Source: Gracilaria caudata (taxonomy: Eukaryota > Rhodophyta > Florideophyceae > Gracilariales > Gracilariaceae). From it: a stretch of 22,935 bases of DNA. The translations under genes and the position numbers were made by a program. The notes under the pieces were generated by a model. The model ran no database searches. It was not told the origin of the DNA and worked only from the letters and a program-made list of their open reading frames with translations. Below are positions 9,933 through 18,900 of this stretch, in pieces. Position 1 is the first letter of the stretch; every line of letters begins with the position of its first letter. The stretch is taken from contig JASCIV010000361.1 in the NCBI GenBank assembly GCA_030374735.1, positions 1-22,935 of the forward strand, written 5' to 3'.

Positions 9933-9937
9933 GCTGC

Positions 9938-10725
9938 CTGTGCGTCCCCAGTTGCTCCTGAAGCCCCTTGATAAGCTTACATTCGAAGACAGTTCCACTT
10001 GCTTTCTGATCCAACAGACATGTCGCACATTTTCCGCAGCTTGCGTCTCCTGCCGCTGTTCACATCCTGAAGCGTAATGCGGGCCCGCTGCACTCGTCGC
10101 TGACCCGCGAGGACCACCCTTTCTCGACGAGTGCATCGTTGCCGCTTTTGCCCGCAGGGTGACAGACCACGCCGCCCTGTCGAAGAACTCGCGCTGAGCT
10201 CCACTCTTCGTGGTCTGATACTTTCGTCCCTCTCGGTGCTTCGCTTCTTTGAAGTTCGCATCTGCCTTCTTCTTGCGCTGAACTTGGGCACACTTCACGT
10301 TGCGTTCTTGAAAGCTAGGACGCAGCTGAACAGCGCCCTGCTCCCCGCTACCGGGATCATGCAGATGCTTCGTCGTTTTCTTTCGTCACCACGTGCTGGT
10401 CCCGTCGCCGCCGGCGCTAATGTACTGCATTGAAGAGATGTCGTTCACGCGCCGTGTGCAGGATCTTTGTGCTTTAGTGCCGTTAAGACCCGCATAAGCT
10501 ATGATTGAGAATCGTTTATTGGGGTTGGATTCTTCTATGTCTAAGTTGCAGCCCAGTTTCTCTCCACGCTGGTTCGTTGGGGTGTTTGATCGAAAGCGGT
10601 AGACGTGCTGTCTTCAAGACGCTCCACCTCTTGGTCATCCCATACACTCGAGCACTAACATCTATTACCGTGCGCTTTCGTTTCCATGCGTGCTCATCTC
10701 CTCTCCCGTCAGCTGCTTTCGTCAC
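9938..10725 (-). pseudogene. Antisense ORF of the copia element, N-terminal part with frameshifts
   Basis: The open minus-strand sequence starts just inside the right repeat. The first frame is open from 10725 to 10516, with its first ATG at 10636-10638 (YGMTKRWSVLK). About 10553-10393 encodes a second protein-like stretch (DIEESNPNKRFSIIAYAGLN), ended by TGA and followed in frame by a basic segment (QRKKKADANFKEAKHREG). Near 10010-10100 another frame shows SCGKCATCLLDQ followed by a further Cys. This is weakly reminiscent of the CGKCxxC core of CXXC zinc fingers, but too broken to assign. At 9937 the sequence joins the C-terminal part across element B. At least two frameshifts and one stop make it a pseudogene. 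Whether it belonged to the retrotransposon or to a host gene is unresolved. Confidence 0.4.
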
Positions 10726-10741
10726 GGACGAGCGGGGGGTG

Positions 10742-10953
10742 TGTTGTTGTCTGTTGTTTGCAGCACGCCACGGGCACGTGCTCCTTACTCAAACCCGTGG
10801 CGACTGCGGGGCACCGGTGCGGACCTCCCGTAGATCTCCGGACAGCGGGAGATCTACATTCTAATAAAGTTCCGTCTGGGCGCCCCGGGGAGTAGCGGCC
10901 TCATAAGTAGACCAGATGGAGGGAAATCTTTTTTCCTGAATTGTGCCTTCTTC
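10742..10953 (+). repeat. Right copy of the structured LTR-like repeat
   Basis: It is homologous to 4310-4520 in the same orientation. It begins TGTTGTTGTCTG and has AATAAA at 10863-10868. The stem pair is CCGTCTGG (10872-10879) with CCAGATGG (10912-10919): compared with the left copy one G-C pair has become G-U, so pairing is kept despite the change. A further perfect 10-bp hairpin, GTAGATCTCC (10830-10839) with GGAGATCTAC (10848-10857), exists only in this copy. Read as a 3' LTR it would close the copia element just upstream of the antisense ORF start. No convincing target duplication was found for the pair. Confidence 0.55.
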
Positions 10954-11128
10954 CCCACGGAAGAGCTCGAGAGTCTGCTGCGCACCAACACGAGCGTCTC
11001 ACACACTTTCTCGTAACTCGCGTGGCTCATGGCATTTTTTAATTCCTGGATACTTTGAGGAATATCTGTAGTCTCAAAAGTATGATCAGACTCTACGGTA
11101 TTGTCCTCTAACGCCTTTAGCTCTATTA
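10954..11128 (-). other. Coding-like fragment interrupted by MITE 1, unidentified
   Basis: On the minus strand about 60 codons are open (KALEDNTVESDHTF ... SIQELKNAMSHASYEKVCE). If MITE 1 (11129-11837) and one TTA are removed, the frame stays open upstream for about 40 more codons (11841 to about 11960). Composition is plausible for an alpha-helical protein, but nothing is recognised and chance cannot be excluded. Confidence 0.2.
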
Positions 11129-11837
11129 GAGCATTCGCACCAAAGGTACCAAAAAAATCAACAAAAAGGCTTTGATTATGAAAAACGCGCTCCGACATAT
11201 TTTTTGTTTGGACTTGAACCAAAATTCGAGCTGAACCAATTTGTTGAACCAATCGGGCCCAGTTGGCTCTGAAAATTGGTCTGGTCCGGTGCCCAAATCT
11301 GGGCCTACAGCCGCAGTAGAAGAGACCGCCAGGGCTGATTTTCGTTCATTTATCATACAAAAGGGGCCTTAATAGAACCTCTTGTCGAACAAAATCAGGT
11401 TTGAAACGCATTTCTTTGCACGCTCGGAAGAACTGCTGCTGTTTGAGTGTGTTTAATGAAATTATGCACGATGTACGCAGTGGGCGTTTTTTGCTCTGGG
11501 AAATACTCAGAGGAACGACCAAAGAAGCTTAAACTAGTTGTGCTATGCACGCTTGTGAGCTGTGCTTTGATGATTAGTTAGGCCAAATTTTTGCTGCGGC
11601 ACAGATAATTCTCTACTGTTAAAGCGTTTATCGAACGCAAAAGTTCAAAGTCGCGATTTTCACTACTAGGGCTCCAAGCAAGCACTTTTTGAAACTTTGA
11701 TGTTGTCACAAAGGTTCAACTGGTGCGAAAAATGGGTAATTAAAAGCGACTTTATTTGAGTCTTGTTCTAATTGATTGGATTGCCCAATGAAATCTCTAC
11801 ACGTTGGCAGTTTTTGGTACCCTTGGTGCGAATGCTC
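11129..11837. mobile_element. MITE 1, PIF/Harbinger (Tourist)-like, 709 bp, TSD TTA
   Basis: The left end is GAGCATTCGCACCAAAGGTA and the right end, read on the other strand, is GAGCATTCGCACCAAGGGTA. Both continue into CCAAAAA, so the terminal inverted repeat is about 27 bp with one mismatch. TTA flanks at 11126-11128 and 11838-11840. The interior is non-coding. Three-base TTA duplication and absence of coding capacity are typical of Tourist-like MITEs moved by PIF/Harbinger transposase. The matching inverted ends explain why both sides can be read as the same short peptide motif. Confidence 0.88.
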
Positions 11838-11840
11838 TTA

Positions 11841-12347
11841 TGGAATTAACTTGGCTGGGCGGGAGGTGTAGAGGTGGAATAATGTTTTCTATATATAATG
11901 GACAGCCCCACTGCTGTCGTGCAATTCTTCTGTTTAAATTTACACACACTTTTAACACAGTTACAAGAACCTAGCCCTCCGCCTAGAAACTTTGTAGCAA
12001 AAAGCACGCTGCAGAAGCTTACAGCGTCCGCAATTAATATCAGGAGGGAGGGAATTCTGGGACAAATATGAACTTTTAAATAGAAAAAGTACTTCCATAC
12101 AATCCCTCGCTTTCAAACTTTGTCATGGTCATCAAGACTGATGGCTGCCAATCATATTCTCAAATTGGAGCTCAAGGCTGCACCGTTGACGCCATCCAAG
12201 TCATCACAGCCACTAGTGAAGTAGCCGCTAAACAGCCTATAACCTGACAAAGAATGGTACTGATTCAAAATGCCCTCTTTCAAATTTGTGCTCAAAACGC
12301 AATAGTCTTTAATTGTCCTCTGCCCTGTTTAATGCTCTTAGCCTCGC
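11841..12347. other. Spacer between MITE 1 and the pogo-type remnant
   Basis: No ORF with protein-like composition and no clear repeat pair is visible, apart from the first 120 bases, which may belong to the fragment cut by MITE 1. One end of the pogo-type element should lie here or just upstream, but no matching terminal inverted repeat was found. Confidence 0.35.
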
Positions 12348-13994
12348 CTACGTGCGGCAAGCGGCCCGAGATCGGCTAAGTTGCTGCCAGCGCGGGCCTT
12401 GCGCGCTCATCCACTGCTCGTGGAGTCGCTTGCGGCGCTCTGCATCCTCGCGCTGAAGACGTTTTCGTTCTGCGTCGGCCTTGCGCTCGCAGCGACGCTC
12501 CAGAGCGGCGGCCGCACGAGCGGCTTTCTGCTGCTCAGCTGCAATGAGCTCCTGATCCTTCTCTTTTCAACCGTCTTAGACAACAGGCGAAGTCAGAAGT
12601 GCACCACGGGAGGCTTTTAAGCGTACCGTTCTGAAACACGCTTTTGTCCGCGTCCAACAACCGTCGAGATGTTCGAAAAGACGTGACTAGTTTTTTGTGG
12701 GACTGGAATGCCTCAGCGTGCGACTGATATCCCTCTATGTTAGTAATATCATTCTGCCGAATCACATGACAATTTAGAGCCTTTCGGTAGGGGTCCCACA
12801 AACCGCACACCTCAAAACCCCTCACAATATTTTCGTAGGTAACAGCTTGCTTATATGCTAATGTCAATATCTCACACAGCGTATATATGTCGTTGCGTCC
12901 ACCACCGTTCTGCGATAAGCTGCGACTGTTGAGTATGTTCCGGAACTTATTCTTGAAAGGTGAGAACACCATGTAATCAAGGACTTGCGTACGGTGGGAG
13001 GTATGAGCTGGGAGCCCGATGGCTACAATATTGCTGTCCTTCATGAGCTTCAATGCTCTATACGATACATGCGCACAATACCCGTCAAACGTCAGAAGAA
13101 TATGACGGTGCTTTCTTCGCAATTGGGCCGTTTCTTCGACGAATTACTGGACCCATTGGAAGAAGATTTCGAAATCAACACCCGCGGGATCACGATAGCA
13201 TGTTTTGGCATTGAAGGGGAGGAAGCATTGTGGCGTTTCTCTGACGCCGTCGGTACGAGTTCTGTACTTTGCGCGCATCCCCGGGAGCAGAACCAGAGGG
13301 GACCGTGCCCGTCCGTCTGCTGAAACGACGGGCATGATGGTAACATGTTGCGCGTTGCTGCTCCAGTTCAACTCTGTTGAGTTGCTGCGCCCTTGAGCAT
13401 CAAAAAGCGCTTTCGAACGGAGCTCTCGCTGCGGTGCGGACAGAGAAGCCGCTTTCGTCAATGTTGAAGATCAGCTCCGGAGAGCAGATGTTGTACTTTA
13501 GATAAGCCTGGTGCAACCGGGCAAAGTGAGTTGCCAACGTTTCGGGAGACATAGCTATTGCGCGGAGCTTCTCGAGGTTTGCGCGACGTTTCAATGTAAT
13601 AATTGGGTGTCGCTTAAGAAAGTTCTAGACGTAGTTATCTCCAGGTAGTCCATTTTTGAAAGGAATCTTTGACGATCGGGCCGCTGGAAGACGTTGGACG
13701 AACAATTGAACCAGTTGTTAAAAAATTCTCTTGAAAGAGGCGTGCCATTGCGAGAGTAGTACAGTACGGCACTCTGATCACGTTTTCTTCTTCTGATCGC
13801 AAAACGGGAAACCTACCAAGGCGATGTTTGGATACGTCAAATTTAACAACCCGATGAAGGCGGGACTTTGACATGTTGAACCGCATTGCAGCGGTTCGAA
13901 TGGCGCATTTCGTGGTTTGAATGTACGCAACGGCTTGGACCAGTTGGCCAATGGAGGCCCGACAAGGGGCCTGAACACGTTTGTTTCGCATCAC
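12348..13994 (-). pseudogene. Pogo-type (DDE_1) transposase, decayed, minus strand
   Basis: Starting at ATG 13992-13994, the pieces in order are as follows. First comes a Psq/CENP-B-type helix-turn-helix (SIGQLVQAVAYIQTTKCAIR ... AAMRFNMSKSRLHRVV). Next is a second DNA-binding segment including FLKRHPIITLKRRANLEKLR. The DDE domain follows with FNIDESGFSVR (first Asp), HVTIMPVVSADG, LLTFDGYCAH (second Asp) and HTSHRTQVLDYMVFSPFK (third Asp). The C-terminal tail is an Arg/Glu/Ala coiled coil (KEKDQELIAAEQQKAARAA) ending at TAG 12348-12350. The order and about 549-codon span match full-length pogo/Jerky-like transposases. Lesions are a frame change and TAG near 13630, a frameshift near 13440, in-frame TAA at 13144-13146, and a frameshift near 12571. 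Pogo elements duplicate TA; the element ends were not located. Family is secure; inactive. Confidence 0.85.
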
Positions 13995-14329
13995 GGTAAC
14001 CGAGGATGCTAGTAAAAATCAAGACCAGTCATCGGCAGTGCCGTTTCTCTGTAGTCGCTCCTGACTGGCGTTGGAGCTCAAGATGATGGGGTCTTATCGA
14101 AAAAAGCGCTCGCGATTCGAATCTGCTGTCAGAATTGAGTTTCTTTCATACGTTTAAGCAATGGAGTTTATTTGAAGATCTAATTTCAACTTTGTTACGT
14201 GAAATTCTTCAAAAATTACTAAAATACTGTCTCAGATAGGCCACCTGTCCCACAAATGGCCTACCCGATGATACTCGTTACCAGCTCCCCAACAATAGTT
14301 TACACCATCATGGCCATGATGGCCTCTTA
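13995..14329. other. Spacer upstream of the pogo-type remnant
   Basis: This probably holds the 5' non-coding end of the decayed pogo-type element. No ORF, TIR match or tRNA was recognised. Confidence 0.3.
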
Positions 14330-15062
14330 GAGCATCTCTATCAGTGAGATCAAATAGCTAAATTTTCAAATTTTTGGCTTTAGCATGCCATTTGGCATCT
14401 CTATCAGATGGGCTAAAGCTAAAAAAATTTGGCCATCGAGCTAAACTCAGTGCCAAATCGTGCACAATTTGGCACTGAGTTTAGCTCAGAGCTAAATCGC
14501 CAATCCAGTAATTCACTGCCAGGTGGCGACACTTCCGTCGTCGCGCCACGCGCAGTCGTCATCATTGTCAACAAGCGCTCCATGTAGCAACATTTTCACG
14601 CTTCGCGGTTCGCGTTCTGCGGTTGTAGGACTAGTTTCAATAGCATTAGTCTATTGATGACAATATGCAATGCCAGCTAAACATTGTTCATAGGAATAGC
14701 TCATTATATAAAGCTTAATTTTGCTGACTAATGCAGTGCTCCACATTGTCTGCTATTGCGCAAGTTTTATGTCTTCGGTGACCGCACCGTAGCTGCTGCT
14801 GTCGCCTTAGCACCGTCATCTATGGCCAACAAATTGCCGCAGAGGACAGTATTTTCGTAAATGATCAATCGTCCCACTACGATGACGGTGCCTGAAAGAC
14901 AGAAGTGTTTATATGCTCGTGGGTGCCATGTTATGGCGACTGCAAGCATCTGCGTCATATTATTTGGCTTTCACTGATAAAGTTGCGCACATCAAAGCCA
15001 AATTTGGATTTGGGCTTTTAGCTATTTGGCTCGGAAATTTAGCTTGACTGATAGAGATGCTC
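14330..15062. mobile_element. MITE 2, PIF/Harbinger-like, 733 bp, TSD TTA
   Basis: The ends are GAGCATCTCTATCAGT on the left and its exact reverse complement ACTGATAGAGATGCTC on the right, flanked by TTA at 14327-14329 and 15063-15065. After the core match both ends continue with AAATAGCTAAA-like motifs. The left end is partly duplicated inside the element: GGCATCTCTATCAG with a following GGGCTAAAGCTAA begins near 14394. A large perfect hairpin (14438-14487) lies near the left end. Small overlapping ORFs inside show no transposase motifs, so it is non-autonomous. Confidence 0.9.
14438..14487. repeat. Perfect 21-bp inverted repeat with 8-base loop inside MITE 2
   Basis: GAGCTAAACTCAGTGCCAAA plus T (14438-14458) and its exact reverse complement (14467-14487) enclose CGTGCACA. 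A transcript would fold into a 21-bp hairpin without mismatches. The arm begins GAGC like the MITE ends, so it may be the footprint of a small element that inserted and collapsed, or an internal copy of subterminal sequence. Confidence 0.85.
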
Positions 15063-15388
15063 TTAGCGTAAATCCCTAACATTTCTACATCAAAATTTCG
15101 CCACGGGATTAAAATCTAGGGTGTGCGTTATTGCAAAAGAGATAAATCTGCGGCCCTTCATCCATTTTTTAATTTCTTTAGTGCAATTGAAAGCTCCCAC
15201 TTCTAGCTTTCAAATGATGTACTACGCGTTGTAGACGAGCATAAGACTGCGTAAGGGCATCCCCAACGGGAGCTTAAACGGTGGATTTTGGCCAAAATTA
15301 ACCCCTTAGAGCATCTCCACTGGGGCATGCAAAAAAGCAAAGGAGCAAATACAGTGCGTTCACTTTTACTAGGAAACTACACCCAGTG

Positions 15389-15455
15389 ACCGTAAAAGGT
15401 GTGGCTGTTTAAATAGAGTGGTACCGCAAATAGTGTGGACCACACTATTCACGGT
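15389..15455. promoter_or_regulatory. Left subterminal transposase-site cluster: three copies of a 16-bp TIR motif
   Basis: ACCGTAAAAGGTGTGG (15389-15404, within the TIR) and ACCGCAAATAGTGTGG (15423-15438) are direct copies. CCACACTATTCACGGT (15440-15455) is an inverted copy, one base from the second, forming a near-perfect 33-bp palindrome. Such repeats are typical transposase binding sites. Confidence 0.7.
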
Positions 15456-15617
15456 ACAAAGCATGCTCATCAATATGTAAATACTGTGACCGAAACGGTC
15501 TGCGAATGGCGCGAAAAGCACACGCGAGAATGAAATGTCAATCGGGCACAACTCGCAGTCACACGATTGACGACACCTTGTCGGTCTCTTTGATCCAAAA
15601 CTATCACGACCATCCCT

Positions 15618-17228
15618 TTGACAGCTTCACCGATCCTGGCCGCGTTTGAACGTGTTACAGAGCGCAGAAACGCTACCAATACAGCTCCGTCGTCCAGCAA
15701 AACCCAAACCCCGAACATGGAAACCCTCAATCAACCAAGTAGCCAAACAACAAAACGCCCGCAGAAAGTGAACAATGTTCTCACCATTTTGGAGAGAACA
15801 AAAATGGCGTCATGGATGATTAAGCAAGCTATAACCAATGGCCCAAAGCACATCATATCCAAGGCCGTAGGTAACTTTCCCATTCTCTTCCGCAGCGGAC
15901 AAAAGGCAAACCTGATGAAAGCCAGTCGTATCTGGCGCAGCAGATTTGATTATGCAGACGAAACCAGAACACAGCAAAGCAGAGGTGCCTGTACTACTAT
16001 ATCAAGGACAACACACATTGGACTAAAGAGGGTAAACCTAAATGCCAGGTCAGGGCGTGGTAGAAAAACCAGACAGTGGGTACGCGATCTACACATTTGC
16101 ATGCTTAGCGAGTTCGACAGACTTCGTAAGCTGGGAGTCAAGTTTAATTGGAAGATCATGCGGGCATTGGCCTTGACGATAATAGAAACGTCATCAAATA
16201 CATCCTTTAACAAACACACCAAGGACGACCGGTCACAAAAATACATCGCCGACTGCATCGACCGTCGCTGCATTCAGGGGTTTAAGGAGCGCTGTAGGAT
16301 CGTGAGTCGCGCTCACACAGGAAAACTCATGCTGTCGCCGCGGAAAACCGAAGAGATTCATAAAGAATTTGCCTATCATTTGGGCGTTGTAGCACGAGCG
16401 CTTCGAAGCGGAGAATGGAAGGAAGAGGATATTGAAAACGCCGATGAAACTCATTTTATGATAAACATGGACAACGGGAAAACGTTGGGTTTCTGCGGTG
16501 AGCAGGAGGTAAAGTACTGCGACGTGTTCTCGGGTGGTGAGGGAATGACTATGGTGGTTCGAATAAGCGGCTGACCAAACGCGAGAATCCAGCCAGCGTT
16601 CATGGTCTTTAAGAACACATCAAGATCCTATCCAATTCGCGGAATGCCAGACGATGTGCCAGGAGTGAGTTACAGGACGGGCCCAAAAGGTTGGATGGAC
16701 ACAACTGTTATGCCTCAGTGGCTACGAGAGGCAAGAGCAATTTCTGCATTACCCGACAGTCGCAATCGTATTCTATTTGTCGATAATTGCAGTGGACATA
16801 ACCCCACCACAGCGCTACAGGAAGCGAGCCAACTTATCAGAACGACGCTGAAGTACTTCCCAAAGAATGCCACCGACCTTGTCGAGCCTGCCGACTCGTT
16901 CATAATTCAGAAGATCAAAAGTGCGTGGGATGTTAGGTGGGAAAGATTTAAGATGGAGAAGATGGCGAAAGGGGAATGGTCAGCGTCTGGCAAAGTTATC
17001 AATCCGGGAAAACGGTTTTTTCTAAAGCTTGCTGCTGATGCTGTTTGAGATGTTAACGTACAGCGTGATGTAGATGGTATTACGTACGCGCGCAAAGCTA
17101 TGATCCGAACCGGGCTGGCCTTGAACTTGAACGGTCGATGGGAAGAACGTCAATTATTCCCCGCGCTTCAGAAGATCATTTCTGAGCACCGTAGGCACTT
17201 TGAGGGCGAGCGAGTTACTTTCAACTAA
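15618..17228 (+). pseudogene. Pogo-type (DDE_1) transposase with two in-frame TGA codons
   Basis: A single frame runs to TAA 17226-17228, open upstream to about 15594, with its first ATG at 15717-15719. TGA at 16572-16574 and 17046-17048 interrupt it. The N-terminal third is basic and helical and is probably the DNA-binding region. Catalytic motifs are ENADETHFMINMDNGKTLG (Asp codon 16443-16445), ILFVDNCSGH (Asp 16782-16784), and KNATDLVEPADSFIIQKIKS (Asp 16893-16895), with 36 residues between the last two acidic residues. After the second stop, conserved sequence continues (GITYARKAMIRTGLALNLNG), so it belongs to the same protein of about 536 codons. The first TGA falls where related proteins have Gly (ISGG-NARI), the second where Arg would fit. 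It resembles DDE_1 transposases known from oomycetes and other protists. One or two substitutions separate it from an open gene. Confidence 0.88.
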
Positions 17229-17348
17229 ATGGCGTGATCTCATCCAAACTGAGAGTGTTACCCACAGGAATTGCTTCTTAAATAAATGATGTGGCAAACA
17301 CGATATATTTCTGACATGTAAATATTGTGGTACCAAATTTTTCGTGGA

Positions 17349-17418
17349 CCACACTATTGGCGGTATCTTTGTCGTAATTTGAGCTACCGTTTTTAATGTA
17401 GACCACACCTATTACGGT
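17349..17418. promoter_or_regulatory. Right subterminal transposase-site cluster
   Basis: CCACACTATTGGCGGT (17349-17364) and CCACACCTATTACGGT (17403-17418, within the TIR) are inverted copies of the same 16-bp motif found at the left end. A degenerate forward half-site just before 17349 again makes a palindrome centred on GTGGACCAC. Confidence 0.65.
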
Positions 17419-17957
17419 CACTTGGTGTACATTTGTATGGCCCTTATTGGTCGTAGTGGAGTAGGTTCTGTAGTACACGTCAGCCTTTTGCGTTTTGCCC
17501 TTTTGCTCGGGGGTACAAAATGTAGAGCAAAATCGACGTAATTTGCTTTCGAAAAATAACCGCAGAATAATTTTTGAGCAAAACGTGTAAGATCTGTTTG
17601 CATGACCTTGGTTTCCGGTAAAAATAAGTAGTGTATTTTTATGACCAATGAACTGCCCTGAAAACGCTTACGGCAACAATCCACCGTCAGTGTGAAAGTA
17701 TTTTGCTCTTTTCCTTATTTGCTCTTTGCCCGTGGAGATGCTGTTACCACCAAAATCAAAGCCCAACGATGCAAGGAGCTATTTCAAAGAATAGACCCCA
17801 AAATTTGGAACCAAAAAAGGGAGCCAAATTTAGCAAATTTGGACCCCCAAATACCCTCGTTGAAACTCAAAGGGGTCCCAAAAATTATCTATATTAATCT
17901 ATTAATAACTTTGCAGGAAAATGTGGCGTTGAACTCCCATGGTTGAGGATGCACTAA

Positions 17958-18900
17958 CTATCAAAGAAAAAGGCAATCTTGCCAAACAGCCTCAAAAATG
18001 CGTACGACTCAAAAGGGCAACACGTCATACAGCTTCGAAAAACCCACAAAAACCTTCCGTGTACACTGTACTGGTGAGCTAGCACCATGATGAGCTTTGG
18101 TTTTGTTTGTCTGCGCGACAAAGACACTTCATGATCTTGTACTTTGGACTTCGTGGTTTTGGCTCAATTGAATGCTTTCATTTTCGCTACAATCGCTAGC
18201 AATGACAGTTTGGCGTTATATTGCGAAGAATTAGGGAGTTTGGTTCATAGGTTATTGAGTAAAACGATGTAGGTTGAAGGTCACCCAAGAAAACGTGAAG
18301 CCTTTTTTCTGAAATCGTGCTTCCCAGTGTAAACTATGAAAGGACACATTTGAAATTTTGGTGCAGGTTTGATGTTGAACTGTTACGCACACCGCTGTCC
18401 ACTTCATCGTCGCCGCCTCTCTTCCTTCTCCCAGATAAGCACCCGTTCGCTGGGCCGCCCTATAAACGTCCCAGTCGCCATTCGTCGTCGCCACTCCCCA
18501 ACGTGGCTCCAACCCGCTCATTCATCTGTCTTCTCCGCTCATTGAGTCGCTCAACGGAAACACGTTTGCAATTATTTTACTAATTCTCTTGCGCTCTACG
18601 TCCACGACGCACACGCTTTTCAAGTACACCTTTTCCTCGCGCTTCCGCACACCTCATCCGGGGGCCTACACTGTCATCGACACCACCGTCGCTTCGTACA
18701 CGCCCCACCCTCTAAGGCTGTTCTTCAGTGGGATTTCTTACTCCATCACATCTCCACCCCGTCAGTTTGGGTGAAAACCACCCCTCCCTCCATTCAAACA
18801 CCGGTCGTAATCTTCCCGAACACTTCACATCTGGGCAAGACCTCCACCCCTAATTTGAATCCTGAAAGTTCTCCTCCAGTTCTAATCCGTTTCTGAAGGC
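17958..18900. other. Spacer, becoming pyrimidine-rich after about 18.4 kb
   Basis: Short Ser/Pro/Thr/His-rich frames are open on the plus strand and Gly-rich ones on the minus strand, as expected from CT-rich sequence. No motif, intron signal set or repeat pair could be supported. Confidence 0.35.

Larger units (their letters stand above)
15380..17427 (+). mobile_element. Pogo/Tc1-mariner-type DNA transposon, 2048 bp, TSD TA (inner level of the nest)
   Basis: Terminal inverted repeats are CACCCAGTGACCGTAAAAGG on the left and CACCAAGTGACCGTAATAGG on the right, each followed by TGTGG: 25 bp with two mismatches. TA flanks at 15378-15379 and 17428-17429. The single gene it carries is a DDE_1 transposase reading left to right. 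Subterminal copies of the TIR core lie at both ends. Structure is complete, so only the stops in the transposase separate it from an autonomous element. Confidence 0.92.
15309..17743. mobile_element. MITE 4 (middle level of the nest), TSD TTA; about 385 bp without insert
   Basis: The left end is GAGCATCTCCACTGGGGCAT. The right end read inward is CAGCATCTCCACGGGCAAAG, and both continue with GCAAAG(G)AGCAAATA. TTA flanks at 15306-15308 and 17744-17746. Its arms are 15309-15379 and 17430-17743; the pogo-type transposon lies between them. It is inserted in MITE 3 and is itself split by the TA-flanked transposon, which fixes the order of events. Confidence 0.85.
15255..17954. mobile_element. MITE 3 (outer level of a nest), TSD TAA; 262 bp without inserts
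   Basis: The left end is GGGCATCCCCAACGGGAGCT. The right end read inward is GTGCATCCTCAACCATGGGA, continuing GTTCAACG against CTTAAACG. TAA flanks at 15252-15254 and 17955-17957. Its own sequence is 15255-15308 plus 17747-17954; the rest is MITE 4 with its insert. The interior has WGCTAAATTT-like and TTTGGCCAAA-type AT-rich motifs typical of small Harbinger-like MITEs. It is the oldest layer of the nest. Confidence 0.78.

Noticed and set aside
10854..11252. A 132-codon minus-strand ORF as a real gene
   Set aside because: It crosses three unrelated units: the right copia repeat, a host fragment and the end of MITE 1. The peptide motif it shares with 11811-11840 is just the MITE terminal inverted repeat read on both strands.
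12381..12620. Plus-strand hydrophobic ORF
   Set aside because: It is the complement of the Arg/Glu/Ala coiled-coil tail of the minus-strand pogo-type transposase.
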